DNA of 46,941 nucleotides from an uncultured Clostridia bacterium (GCA_937901145.1 CALCHE010000091.1:1-46941), one strand, 5' to 3'. Shown: positions 24,458 through 33,378, counted from the first letter of the stretch. Numbers and translations are program-made. Notes: a model not told the origin generated them from the sequence alone.

Positions 24458-24490
24458 ATCAAACAGCGGACACCGAAGTGTCCGCCGTTT
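24458..24490 (-). terminator. Terminator after the beta-helix surface protein gene
   Basis: GCGGACAC (24466-24473), loop CGAA, GTGTCCGC (24478-24485), extended by AAAC/GTTT; followed by GATTTTTATC on the minus strand. Confidence 0.85.
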
Positions 24491-24516
24491 ATACCGTCGA
24501 AAGATTTAACAATCAA

Positions 24517-25599
24517 TTAGAATGCGCTCTTTACAAATGAAGTAATGAGGTTGAAGAACTCTGTGAGTAAGCAGATGATGTCAGCTAAGAAGCTTTCATG
24601 GATCTTACCGCAGATGCTGCAGTAATCGCTACCGCAGCTATCGCAGCACTTGTCACCGTCAGCATCAGCGTGGTTGAGTCTTGTGCCTTCAACTGCTATA
24701 GTGTGAGTTCTGCCGCAGCCGTATTCACATGAAGCAGTCTTTGTAGCATCTGCATAGCAAGTTGCTGCGCTGCTATCTACATAATTAACAAATTCACAAG
24801 CCTTGATACCTTCAAGTTCTGCACCACAAACTGTGCAGGTCTGAGCAACCTGACATGTAGCGGGAGCACCGGGAGTATGAGAATCAGTAACTTCCCAAAC
24901 ATCCTCTGCAATTTCAACAGGACCTATACAAGTGGGATATCTTACCTCACCGTGATAGTGAGTAGGATCTGCATTGTAGGTACCGCCTGTAACATTGATA
25001 ACCTTCATACCGTCACCGTGAGCGTTGAAAATCCATGCATATAATTCGGGGTTATTTGTCCACCAATAGTCATAATCAGCGTTACCGAGATAGAAGTCAC
25101 CGCCGTTAACAGTAACTTTTTCGCTACCTGATGAGTAAATTAAAGACCAGCCTTCCTTAACTTTATCAGTTGCATAGCGACCGCTTTCAACTGTAAGCTT
25201 TGCTTCGTCTTCATATGTGCAAAGAAGAGAGTAAACACCTGCATCGCCGGCTGTCAGCTCTAAAGCACCTGTCTGAGCCTCTGAAGAATCAACAAGTGTA
25301 ACATCACCTGTACCGTCAACGCTTACAACGCCGAGAACAACATCAGGAGTGTTGCCGTTGAACTTAAGAGTCTTACCGTTAAGGTCGATTGTGATCTTCT
25401 TGTCAACAACATGACCGAAGGAATACCAACCATCAACTTCAACTGCAGCGGCAGCATCAAATTCATAATCTTCAATAACTGTGATTATACACTGATTACC
25501 ATCCCGATTTTTAATCTGCGAATAAAGTTTAACTGTTTTTTCTTGCGAAAAAACACCCTGATGCACGACGGTTTTGCTCCAGGGAACTCTCATGTTCAT
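24517..25599 (-). CDS. Surface-type protein with beta-helix region and Cys-rich repeats, N-terminus apparently lost
   Basis: 360 residues. Residues about 30-240 have right-handed beta-helix character (KKITIDLNGKTLKFNG, VNGGDFYLGN, VTGGTYNADP). Residues about 250-330 are Cys-rich repeats (CTVCGAELEG, CEYGCGRTH, DKCCDSCG, YCSICGKIHESF). The protein ends in an amphipathic hydrophobic tail. Such proteins are normally exported, yet there is no signal peptide. There is no ribosome binding site before the ATG at 25599, and a good promoter (25601-25629) puts the RNA start inside the first codons. The first 35 residues do not look like the family. Either the gene lost its 5' end or translation starts downstream. 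Treat as possible pseudogene. Confidence 0.6.
   Translation of the reverse strand: MNMRVPWSKTVVHQGVFSQEKTVKLYSQIKNRDGNQCIITVIEDYEFDAAAAVEVDGWYSFGHVVDKKITIDLNGKTLKFNGNTPDVVLGVVSVDGTGDVTLVDSSEAQTGALELTAGDAGVYSLLCTYEDEAKLTVESGRYATDKVKEGWSLIYSSGSEKVTVNGGDFYLGNADYDYWWTNNPELYAWIFNAHGDGMKVINVTGGTYNADPTHYHGEVRYPTCIGPVEIAEDVWEVTDSHTPGAPATCQVAQTCTVCGAELEGIKACEFVNYVDSSAATCYADATKTASCEYGCGRTHTIAVEGTRLNHADADGDKCCDSCGSDYCSICGKIHESFLADIICLLTEFFNLITSFVKSAF
25534..25584 (-). ncRNA. Structured RNA leader at the 5' end of the beta-helix gene (candidate)
   Basis: On the minus strand CCCTG (plus 25580-25584) pairs with CAGGG (plus 25556-25560), and directly after it TGTTTTTTC, loop GCAA, GAAAAAACA (plus 25534-25555) forms a perfect 9-bp hairpin closed by a GNRA tetraloop. 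The expected transcription start is about 25594, so both stems lie at the extreme 5' end of the RNA. No known riboswitch class was recognised. Confidence 0.35.
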
Positions 25600-25600
25600 A

Positions 25601-25629
25601 AGTATATCATTCTGTTAACATTTTATCAA
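25601..25629 (-). promoter_or_regulatory. Promoter overlapping the apparent start of the beta-helix gene
   Basis: Minus-strand TTGATA (plus 25624-25629), 17-bp spacer, TATACT (plus 25601-25606), one base before the first ATG of the reading frame. Confidence 0.6.
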
Positions 25630-25721
25630 TAACTAAAATAGAAAAATAACATACATCTGTAAAATGCATTTTTGAATAATACATCTGTTTATTGTTGTTT
25701 CGATGCTTTAATATAAAATTA

Positions 25722-25750
25722 TTGAAGTTTATGTTTTTTTGTGGTATATT
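25722..25750 (+). promoter_or_regulatory. Promoter for the metallophosphoesterase gene at 25787
   Basis: TTGAAG (25722-25727), 17-bp spacer, TATATT (25745-25750). Confidence 0.6.
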
Positions 25751-25786
25751 TATGTCGATGATATAAGTCAGAGAAAGGAGAAAAAT

Positions 25787-27184
25787 ATGATTTACAGCTT
25801 TTATCATATCACAGATGTACACTATTACAGCAAAAAGAATTTCGCCTGTGACTGGCGCACTTTTCCTCAGCCGAGCACACAGATATGTATTCTTAAAAGT
25901 GAAGAAGCATTCAAAAAAGCCCTCTCTATAGTCGAAAAGGATGAGGATACGAGCACTGTGATAATCACAGGTGACCTTACCAATCACGGTGATGAATACA
26001 GCCACATAGAGGTCCGTGATTTACTGCGTGAATTCACAGAAAAGGGAGGAAACCCCTTCGTAGTAAGTGACAGCCACGACTATCCTGAGTTTTTCATTTA
26101 CAGCATAGATGAAAATGGTGAAAAAATCCCTGCCGTACATCTTCCCAGAGAAGAGGTCGTACAGATGTACTACCCCTTCGGCAGGGACAGAGGCTTCGAC
26201 ACCTACACAGACGACACTACATATATTGCCGAAATTTTACCCGGCCTTTATTACATAGCGATGGGCTATGACACCGCTTCTGAGCAGCATCACCGCGCTC
26301 CTGTTTTCTCCGACGGTCTGATGGAATGGGTAGAAGCTCATGTTAAGAAAATAAAAGAAAACGGCGGAACCGTAATATGCGGCACACACCGTCCCATAGT
26401 CACCCCCTCTCCCGCTTACGAGGTAATGGGCAAAGGAAACACCTTCTTCGAAGGCGAAAAAAGAGCCAAGGAGCTGGCAGATATGGGTGTAAGACTTTTC
26501 TTCAGCGGTCACACCCACATCCAGTGCATGAAAGAAATCATCAGCGAAAAAGGGAACAGCCTTTACAGCGTACAGACCTCCTCCCTCTCAGGCTTCCCGC
26601 CGAAAATGAGAAAGATTACTCTTGACACAGAAAAAGGCACTGCAGATATCCGCACTATAGATATGGAGCTTCCTGACCTCGGTATGACATTCACCGAATA
26701 CGCCAGAAAGGGCTTTCTCGGAATAATCGAAGGTATTCCCTACAATATGGAACACGACGTAGAGGCCTTCGCAAACACTGAAGGCGGCATTTCACTTCCA
26801 AAGGATCTGATTCTGAAGCATCCCAAAACAGTTATGTTCCTCGGCAGAAAGCTTAACGGACTCACCTACGGCAAAGCAGCAAAGTTTTCAAAGAAATATC
26901 ACGATCTCAAAGAAAGCGACTATGCACAGGACAAGGATAAAAAGTTAGTAGATCTGATTATGAATATAGTGGCTAATCTTTATCGCGGTAATGCCCCCTT
27001 CTCCCCCGATACCGCAGAGTATAAAATTATGATGGGAAGTATGCAAAAAATCGAAAAGCTGGCATCTGCTTTCCGATTCGATTTAAGAAAGCTTTTAGGC
27101 GGTTACAGCCTTTCTGAATTTATCGAGCCTCTGCTTTATAACAGCGGACTCGATGATGATAATGTAACTGTCACAATCAAATAA
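25787..27184 (+). CDS. Cytoplasmic metallophosphoesterase
   Basis: Calcineurin-like phosphoesterase (465 aa). Metal-site motifs in order: DVH (Asp10, His12), GDLTNHG (Asp63), then VSDSHDYPEF (93-102) where the usual GNHD stands, GTHRP, and GHTH near residue 245. The Asn ligand of GNHD is thus replaced by Ser. The C-terminal 180 residues are a helical extension of unknown role. The frame opens at 25739, but the ATG at 25787 has AAAGGAG upstream and starts at the first strand of the fold. There is no signal peptide. A hairpin terminator follows. The substrate is unknown. Confidence 0.82.
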   Translation: MIYSFYHITDVHYYSKKNFACDWRTFPQPSTQICILKSEEAFKKALSIVEKDEDTSTVIITGDLTNHGDEYSHIEVRDLLREFTEKGGNPFVVSDSHDYPEFFIYSIDENGEKIPAVHLPREEVVQMYYPFGRDRGFDTYTDDTTYIAEILPGLYYIAMGYDTASEQHHRAPVFSDGLMEWVEAHVKKIKENGGTVICGTHRPIVTPSPAYEVMGKGNTFFEGEKRAKELADMGVRLFFSGHTHIQCMKEIISEKGNSLYSVQTSSLSGFPPKMRKITLDTEKGTADIRTIDMELPDLGMTFTEYARKGFLGIIEGIPYNMEHDVEAFANTEGGISLPKDLILKHPKTVMFLGRKLNGLTYGKAAKFSKKYHDLKESDYAQDKDKKLVDLIMNIVANLYRGNAPFSPDTAEYKIMMGSMQKIEKLASAFRFDLRKLLGGYSLSEFIEPLLYNSGLDDDNVTVTIK

Positions 27185-27190
27185 GATTAT

Positions 27191-27219
27191 AACCACCGGT
27201 TCAATTCTCACCGGTGGTT
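27191..27219. terminator. Terminator after the metallophosphoesterase gene
   Basis: AACCACCGGT (27191-27200), 9-nt loop, ACCGGTGGTT (27210-27219), then TGTTCT. The stem is strong; the T-tail is weak. Confidence 0.7.
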
Positions 27220-27460
27220 TGTTCTACCACTTTTAGGGGCTATTACTGACTTTCCCCAAAAAGAGGCACTGAATTATCTCATAACATTACACGCCACGCT
27301 ACACGTAAACGGTTCGAAAACTTTTAGGTGTTTGTTTTTTGCTATTCTTTTAAGCTGCTGCCAACATTATTCGGTCTACGTAGAGCTCGCCTATTTTATT
27401 GTGGCACTGCTTGTTCGTAGAACTGTGAGTTAATTTCCACGCATAAATGCATCAAATTAA
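27220..27460. other. Gene-free stretch of about 240 bp
   Basis: No open frame with a credible start. GTTCTAC (27221-27227) and GTAGAAC (27417-27423) are inverted copies 190 bp apart, ACTTTTAGG occurs at 27229 and again near 27330, and TCTACGTAGA is a small palindrome near 27375. These could be remains of a lost mobile element or chance. I recognise no RNA gene. Confidence 0.4.
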
Positions 27461-27485
27461 GCGCCTCTGAATTTATCAGAAGCGC
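27461..27485 (-). terminator. Hairpin after the GH127 gene
   Basis: Minus-strand GCGCTTCTGA pairs with TCAGAGGCGC (10 pairs with one G-U, 5-nt loop); the following tail is only TTAATTT, so termination may be weak. Confidence 0.55.
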
Positions 27486-27493
27486 CTTATTAT

Positions 27494-29302
27494 TTATCGG
27501 ACTATCGGCATTTCCGTCATTCTCAGACGGGTACATCCGTAGGGACACAACCCGATTTCCTGAACCTCGGAAACAGGTGCGAGTGACTTGGGTGTTTTTC
27601 TGCAGATACTTCTGTAGGGAATTTTCACTCCCCAGTCAATCTGTCGCATTTTCACCTTTATCGTTACAGGTGAATTATCCTGAGAGAAAGGTATGTCCCC
27701 TATTCCGTTGAAGCTGACTTCAAACTCATCACCGGAATAACCGTAATTCCAGGGTGTTTTCGGTATAAACTGATAGTCACAGTACGGGAATTTGCGTTCG
27801 ACGCCTTTCCGCGTATATTCTTTCATTTGCTTTTCGTAAGCGACGGGAACTGAGAAAAGCAGGGAGCCCATCTGTAAAACATAAAGGTCGTTTGTTCTCT
27901 TTTTCAAATAAGGCTTAGTATCAAATTCAAGAGAGATTTCTGTTCTGCCCTCTTTTACCAAAACGGTAATGTCCCCCGTTTCCTTTTCCTCACCGTTAAC
28001 ACTGAGATTTTCCGCAAAGGACGGAACACGGATAATTAAATCGAAATCCTTTTCCGCATCTATGTAATAATGCATTTTATTTTCGAAGGGATAGTTTGTT
28101 TCGAGTTTTATCCTGACCCCTTCTGCCTGAAGAACCGAAGGAAGCATAAGTGCATTGATAATCTTGTTTTCCTTATGCAAAAACGGTACAAGTGCAAGCT
28201 TAGGCCAACCCTGACTGAAATTAGCCGTACAGCATCCGTAATTCGGTTCGAGACCGAAGGTATGTGCATAAGGTCCGTTTGTACTCCAGGGTGCCATTAT
28301 CATCGTCTTCCGGCAGGCTATCTGGTTAACCTGCTGAACATACTGATGAGTCCACATATCCTCACTGAGTGTGGCGGGAAGAGCATTGAAAGCGAGAACC
28401 TCCAGTCTTTCTGCCCATTTTCTGTCGCCTGTATGAGCAAACATCTCTTCGTAGGAATACATCTGCTCCACTAAGGCACAAAGCTCGGTACCTCTCGTGG
28501 GATCAATGCCCGAAAGAACCTCGTCTCCCGTAAAGCCTTCGAAGGCAGTACCGTTATATCGGTCAAGAATTTCACGGAACCTTTCCGCTCTGTCTGTGTA
28601 TCTTTCTCCGAGAAGCTTATACGAAACTGCTTCACTTTTCAGCATCATACATATATTTACTATATGGGTATCCATCTGCCATTTGTGACTCGGTTTGAGC
28701 CATTTATAGGTTGCCGTCATATAATCGAAGCCCTGCTTTTTTATTATTTTCGCAAGATCGCGTATCCACTCCTCACCGTATTTTTCCCAGAGAAAGTTCA
28801 GCGAAATGAAAGATTCAAACCACCTGTATTTTCCCCAGCTGAAAAGCTTCGCTTCACCGCTACGGAGCATTTCGTAGTAGTTTTTCATAACCCTGTAGAT
28901 AACATCAGGAATTCTTTCGTCTGCCGAGCACTCATAATAAACCTTGAGGGTTTTACAGATAAGCTGAACTGCCCAGGTATCATATCCGGCTCTCTCTTTC
29001 TTCTTACATGGACAAATCCAACCGTCTTCCTGTTGAGCTGAAACGATAGCACCGATATATTTTTTTACGGTTCCGATCATTTCTTCGTTTCCGAGAAGAT
29101 ACGCCAGAGGAATAAATCCGTCAAGCCAGTAAGGTACTCTTTCCCAGCCCTCACATTTACCGCCTATCCAGGCACTGTCTCTGATGTCGGGCCATATTTT
29201 ATGAAGATTACCGCTGAGTCCCTCCGCCTGAATTTCGAGCTGACGGCGAAGCCAGCCTTCAGGCTTTATTTCCTTCGATGTATAAAATTTCCATTCACTC
29301 AT
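27494..29302 (-). CDS. Glycoside hydrolase family 127-like (DUF1680) protein, probable beta-L-arabinofuranosidase type
   Basis: 602 residues. The N-terminal (alpha/alpha)6 barrel has GWLRRQLEIQAEGLSG, YWLDGFIPLAYLLG and QEDGWICP. The zinc/thiolate active site known from Bifidobacterium HypBA1 is recognisable as GTELC (Glu273, Cys275) and YGCCTAN (Cys357, Cys358). The C-terminal part is beta-sandwich. There is no signal peptide, so it probably acts on imported oligosaccharides. The frame opens at 29332, but the ATG at 29302 has GAGGTG upstream. Family members differ in substrate, so the arabinofuranosidase call is by analogy. It is downstream of the lipase gene on the same strand with a 149-bp gap. 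Confidence 0.82.
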   Translation of the reverse strand: MSEWKFYTSKEIKPEGWLRRQLEIQAEGLSGNLHKIWPDIRDSAWIGGKCEGWERVPYWLDGFIPLAYLLGNEEMIGTVKKYIGAIVSAQQEDGWICPCKKKERAGYDTWAVQLICKTLKVYYECSADERIPDVIYRVMKNYYEMLRSGEAKLFSWGKYRWFESFISLNFLWEKYGEEWIRDLAKIIKKQGFDYMTATYKWLKPSHKWQMDTHIVNICMMLKSEAVSYKLLGERYTDRAERFREILDRYNGTAFEGFTGDEVLSGIDPTRGTELCALVEQMYSYEEMFAHTGDRKWAERLEVLAFNALPATLSEDMWTHQYVQQVNQIACRKTMIMAPWSTNGPYAHTFGLEPNYGCCTANFSQGWPKLALVPFLHKENKIINALMLPSVLQAEGVRIKLETNYPFENKMHYYIDAEKDFDLIIRVPSFAENLSVNGEEKETGDITVLVKEGRTEISLEFDTKPYLKKRTNDLYVLQMGSLLFSVPVAYEKQMKEYTRKGVERKFPYCDYQFIPKTPWNYGYSGDEFEVSFNGIGDIPFSQDNSPVTIKVKMRQIDWGVKIPYRSICRKTPKSLAPVSEVQEIGLCPYGCTRLRMTEMPIVR

Positions 29303-29451
29303 TTTAACACCTCGCACAGCATTGAAATACATATTCTACGCATTTCAGGCAATACCTCTCATAAAACAGAACAGAGTCATTATAAACCGGTTCTTTTTAC
29401 TGAGTTTTTCGCTAATCATATTTATATTCTTAGTTTACGGAACCAAAGCTT

Positions 29452-30738
29452 TTATCTTACAGTAGCCATCTGTGCCAGATCAAGCCAGAATTTTTCATAA
29501 CCTTCCGGGTAATCGTCGGTAGTTCCGCAGTAGTCACCGTGATCCATACCGTAAATCGTATCAAGATAATACCAGGAGCCCGGCTTTATGCTGTTACTGA
29601 TAAGAGCCTCCTCATAAGGGAAGGCATTATCCTTTTCGTCCAGAGGAAAGAGAGCACTTTTCAGAGGCACCATACCGTCATTATTTGCCCATTCCTTGTC
29701 CATAAATATGCCGTCGATAACGAGTCCCTGACTGCGCATAAGAAGCCATGTAGTAGCATCAAAAATCGATGCAGTTTCATGAGTCTTTTCCTGTAAACCC
29801 CATTTATTTTCTTCCGTAACGGTACCCGAAACAGAGTAATAATAGGTATCAGGATTCATTCTGATTTTTTTATTAAGCTCCTGAGAGCCTCCTAATGTAA
29901 GATCCACACCTGCATTATCCCTCGACTTTATATAATTAAAGATTCTGCCGAGGCTGAATTTTACCTTCTCACCGGTTTCATCGGGTGTAAGTCCGAAATG
30001 TGAAAGTGCAAAATCAGAATACATACTGTCGCTGTTATTTCCGCCGGCAGCAGACAGACTTACCATAACTGCGATAAAGAAAAGAGGAACCACAGTGTCA
30101 ACTATAAGATTAGATATCTGTGAGCCGTTGTGACAGCCTGAAAGAGTAATTACGCTGTGAACAGCCTCACTGTGTCCTCCTGTGAAAAGAGGTGAGGTAT
30201 CTTTACCTGTGGCAGCTATTTCTGCTTCATCACCGAATGCCATAAGAGATGCAAAAAGTCTGCTTGCGGGGCCACCGAAGGAGTGACCTACCAAATTCAG
30301 CGGCTCATCGGGAGACCATATTCTGCCCATGAGAGCCTTACCCTCGAAGCTTCTGCCGAAGCGTGCGTGATTATGAACTGCGGAGTGTGCTTCACCGTAG
30401 TCAACGACGGTACCAGTAAGCTGTGCATAAATCTCACAGGCTCTGTCCCAGGCACTGTTTACGGGACCGACAGAAACTGCATAGGCCTCATAGCCGTTAT
30501 CACCGAGAAGCTTTACGAAGTCGCCTTTACCCTCACTCATTCCTGCACCTGCTCCCCAGTAGGGATAGGTTTCGGTAATGGCATCATACTGTCCCCAGCC
30601 GCCGAGACCGTGAACAAGGATAAAGGGGTAGTTATTTTCCTTCTCTTTTTCTCCGACCGCAGACACAGAAGCACTGCAGACGGACATCAACATAACAAAA
30701 GAGAGTAATACTGAAATAAATTTACTTATTTTTTTCAT
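29452..30738 (-). CDS. Secreted lipase (staphylococcal/bacillary-type alpha/beta-hydrolase)
   Basis: 428 residues with a Sec signal peptide (MKKISKF, hydrophobic core, likely cleavage after SASVSA at 27). YPFILVHGLGGWG (37-49) is the oxyanion strand of true lipases. GHSFGG (151-156) has the nucleophile Ser153. NNDGMVP and GMDHGDYCG hold the likely Asp and His of the triad. This pattern matches family I.5/I.6 lipases. The GTG at 30753 is in frame, but the ATG at 30738 has GAGGAAG six nt upstream. It begins 11 bp after the end of the anchored metallophosphoesterase gene, so the two form an operon of extracellular hydrolases. Confidence 0.87.
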   Translation of the reverse strand: MKKISKFISVLLSFVMLMSVCSASVSAVGEKEKENNYPFILVHGLGGWGQYDAITETYPYWGAGAGMSEGKGDFVKLLGDNGYEAYAVSVGPVNSAWDRACEIYAQLTGTVVDYGEAHSAVHNHARFGRSFEGKALMGRIWSPDEPLNLVGHSFGGPASRLFASLMAFGDEAEIAATGKDTSPLFTGGHSEAVHSVITLSGCHNGSQISNLIVDTVVPLFFIAVMVSLSAAGGNNSDSMYSDFALSHFGLTPDETGEKVKFSLGRIFNYIKSRDNAGVDLTLGGSQELNKKIRMNPDTYYYSVSGTVTEENKWGLQEKTHETASIFDATTWLLMRSQGLVIDGIFMDKEWANNDGMVPLKSALFPLDEKDNAFPYEEALISNSIKPGSWYYLDTIYGMDHGDYCGTTDDYPEGYEKFWLDLAQMATVR

Positions 30739-30749
30739 AATATTCTTCC

Positions 30750-32009
30750 TCACATTCCGTTCTCATCAGGTACGATGGTAACATTTTCGAACTGCATGGT
30801 TACATCCTCACGTACGAAGCCCTCCAGGGAATATCTGTCGGAATAATAATTATATTTATCGATAGCAAAGGTCGTGTCAGGCTTACAGGTAATCATAGTA
30901 CAGCCTCTCTGTGAGCCGAGCTTATCGATGCCAGAATAAGCGAAGTAGTCGATGCTGTAGCCATAGCTGAACTTAATGCCTTTATAATCAAAGGTGATGC
31001 TGTTCAGATGGTCGTGACCGTTGAACATAGCCTTGGTAGAGCCGAGTTCAAGCATCTTTTCGAACATTTCATCCTCACCGAGACCGCAGTAAACCTTTTT
31101 GCCGCCCTCACCCATTATACCTTCAATGTAAGAAACATTTTCTGTATCCTTATAATCATTTCCGCTGAGCTCATTCCAGCCGTCAAGCATTTCGGTCAAG
31201 GGTATATGGAAAAATGCGAGAGATTTTACTGTATCTGTCTTTTCGGATATTTTTTCGTTTTCGCTGTTCATTCTTTTAATTTCAGACTCATACCATTCTA
31301 CCTGATTGGGATGAATGTTATCGTATGTACCCTTGATGCTTTCTATAATATTATCCTTTATATAAGCCTGTGAATCGATAAGCACCAAAGCCTGGGTAAT
31401 GATGCCCTCAGAATTTTTAACCTCTATAACGTGATTTCCGTAGCCGTCGACATCCTCGGGACCTTTCCGGAAAAGGCAGTATTCAAACTCTTCATTTTCA
31501 TAAAAATCGCCCATAGCTTCTCTGTCGAAATAAGAATATGCCTCAGCATCGTGGTTGCCGAAGGTCACATCCCAGTACACACCGAGACTTTCCATAAGGT
31601 TAGCGAAAGCCTTGGCACCGGTACGGTTATTGAAGGTGCCTGCAGTATAGGGTACGGGAAACGCAATATCACCCGTCGCAATAACAAGGTCAGGCTTTTC
31701 CTTGGTTACCATAGCTGCTACAGCGTTGAGAGCCTTTTCATCCACATCCTTTGACATAAAACCGCCGCCGATGTGAATATCCGTCAGATGCATTACCTTG
31801 AATTCTCTGTCAGTGGTGAAATACCAGTTGCCGTTTTCGTCCTTCTGAGGTACAAGCTGATTTTCAATTTCAACCTTACTGTAGGAGTTACCTTTTTCAA
31901 TAAGATTCTGTAGCATCATATAGTTAGCTCCTGCAATTACAGCCGCAATAACAAGAACTGCAGAAAGAAAAACAATGTAACCTTTTTTACACTTTTTAGT
32001 CTTAGCCAT
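30750..32009 (-). CDS. Membrane-anchored extracellular metallophosphoesterase
   Basis: 419 residues. A Lys-rich N-terminus and one transmembrane segment (about 11-33) place the enzyme outside the membrane. Motifs: DIH (Asp77, His79), GDI (Asp114), GNHD (151-154), FFHIP and NGHDH, all ligands of a calcineurin-like dinuclear site. This resembles Ted/DcrA-like or purple-acid-phosphatase-like surface phosphatases; the substrate is unknown. AAGGAGAGATTTGTT precedes the ATG. It is first in an operon with the secreted lipase, from the promoter at 32040-32069. Confidence 0.86.
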   Translation of the reverse strand: MAKTKKCKKGYIVFLSAVLVIAAVIAGANYMMLQNLIEKGNSYSKVEIENQLVPQKDENGNWYFTTDREFKVMHLTDIHIGGGFMSKDVDEKALNAVAAMVTKEKPDLVIATGDIAFPVPYTAGTFNNRTGAKAFANLMESLGVYWDVTFGNHDAEAYSYFDREAMGDFYENEEFEYCLFRKGPEDVDGYGNHVIEVKNSEGIITQALVLIDSQAYIKDNIIESIKGTYDNIHPNQVEWYESEIKRMNSENEKISEKTDTVKSLAFFHIPLTEMLDGWNELSGNDYKDTENVSYIEGIMGEGGKKVYCGLGEDEMFEKMLELGSTKAMFNGHDHLNSITFDYKGIKFSYGYSIDYFAYSGIDKLGSQRGCTMITCKPDTTFAIDKYNYYSDRYSLEGFVREDVTMQFENVTIVPDENGM

Positions 32010-32039
32010 AACAAATCTCTCCTTAATATTTATACTCTC

Positions 32040-32069
32040 AGAATATCACAAACCGTCAGTTTTTTTCAA
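32040..32069 (-). promoter_or_regulatory. Promoter of the phosphoesterase-lipase operon
   Basis: Minus-strand TTGAAA (plus 32064-32069), 18-bp spacer, TATTCT (plus 32040-32045). Confidence 0.55.
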
Positions 32070-32167
32070 TAATAATGTAAATTTATATATTATAATCCGA
32101 CAAAATGACACATAGGTTTTATACAAACTGCACCGCCTTGTCTTTAACTCAAATCGAAGCGACAAAA

Positions 32168-33346
32168 TTATTTGCTTTTCTTGAAAAGAGACACAGCCTT
32201 AAGAGCAGAATTATATAAAGGAGTTTCTAACTCTTTTTCAGCTTCCTGAAGCTGTTTTCTTATCTCAATGGACTGTGGGCAGTGACTTTCACATTTTCCG
32301 CAGCCTATACAGGCTGAAGCAGGTGCATATTCTTTGTCCGAAGTACACTTTATGTACTCGGCAAGGCCTTTTATTTTACCGTTTGCATAGCGTCGGTTAT
32401 ATGCAGAAAATGTTCCGCTGATATTCACCTTCTGCGGACAAGGCATACAGTAACTGCATCCTGTACAGGGAACCTTCATTTTCGCGTTTATGGCTCTTAC
32501 GACTTTTTTCAGCATATCTTCATCCTGCTGAGTGAGCTCTCCGATTTCTGTTTCGGAAGCTGTTTTAATGTTATCGTCCACCATTTCATCCGAATTCATA
32601 CCCGACAGCACTACCGAAACCTCAGGCTGATTCCACAGCCAGCGGAAAGCCCACTGTGCAGGAGTATGCTGAACAGGATGCTCACCGAAAATCTTTTCCG
32701 CCTCTGCCGGTAAATTATTTACCAGCTTTCCTCCGCGAAGAGGCTCCATAATCATAACAGGGATACCTTTTTCGTGCGCGTGATTCAGACCTTTACGACC
32801 TGCCTGAGTATGCTCATCCATATAGTTATACTGTATCAGACACATATCCCAGTCGTAAGCATCCACCATTTTACAGAACATTTCTGAATTTCCGTGGTAT
32901 GAGAAGCCTATCTGACGGATGGCTCCGCTTGCCTTTTTATCTTCTATCCACTTTTCTATACCTATGCTCTTCAGCCGTTCCCATATTTTTATGTCAGCCA
33001 TCATATGCATAAGATAAAAATCAATATGGTCCGTACGGAGTCTTTTAAGCTGTTCACTGAAAAGCTTATCCAGTACCTCTGTGCTGCGCATCATAGCCGG
33101 AGGAAGCTTAGTGGCGATATACACCTTATCACGGATATTATTCTTCTCGAAAATTTCGCCTATAGCTGCTTCGCTTCCGGGGTATATGAAGGCTGTATCA
33201 AAATAGTTCACGCCCTTATTAAAGGCTGTCATCACCTGACGCTCTGCATCCTCCATATTGATTCTGCCCATTTTCTTTTTAAAACGCATACAGCCGAAGC
33301 CTAAAACAGACAGCTTATTGCCGTATTTATCCTCACGGTATTTCAT
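32168..33346 (-). CDS. Aldo/keto reductase with C-terminal 4Fe-4S ferredoxin domain
   Basis: 392 residues. The (beta/alpha)8 aldo/keto reductase part (about 1-270) carries the tetrad Asp50, Tyr55, Lys80 and His114 (FDTAFIYPG, IATKLP, YLMHMM). The C-terminal part has two cysteine clusters, CTGCSYCMPCP and CIGCGKCESHCP, the binucleating ferredoxin layout of this subgroup common in anaerobes. Substrate unknown. The frame extends up to 33487, but that part is not family-like and overlaps a consensus promoter; GGAGG stands seven nt before the ATG at 33346. Confidence 0.9.
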   Translation of the reverse strand: MKYREDKYGNKLSVLGFGCMRFKKKMGRINMEDAERQVMTAFNKGVNYFDTAFIYPGSEAAIGEIFEKNNIRDKVYIATKLPPAMMRSTEVLDKLFSEQLKRLRTDHIDFYLMHMMADIKIWERLKSIGIEKWIEDKKASGAIRQIGFSYHGNSEMFCKMVDAYDWDMCLIQYNYMDEHTQAGRKGLNHAHEKGIPVMIMEPLRGGKLVNNLPAEAEKIFGEHPVQHTPAQWAFRWLWNQPEVSVVLSGMNSDEMVDDNIKTASETEIGELTQQDEDMLKKVVRAINAKMKVPCTGCSYCMPCPQKVNISGTFSAYNRRYANGKIKGLAEYIKCTSDKEYAPASACIGCGKCESHCPQSIEIRKQLQEAEKELETPLYNSALKAVSLFKKSK

Positions 33347-33378
33347 AAAAACGCCTCCCGAACAGTATTTATACACAT

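Noticed and set aside
25530..25600. Cyclic di-GMP or preQ1 riboswitch before the beta-helix gene
   Set aside because: The hairpin and some short words look similar, but the conserved cores of these classes are absent.
27295..27345. GGTTCGAAAAC resembling a tRNA T-loop
   Set aside because: No T-stem, anticodon arm or acceptor pairing could be built around it, so it is not a tRNA or tmRNA.
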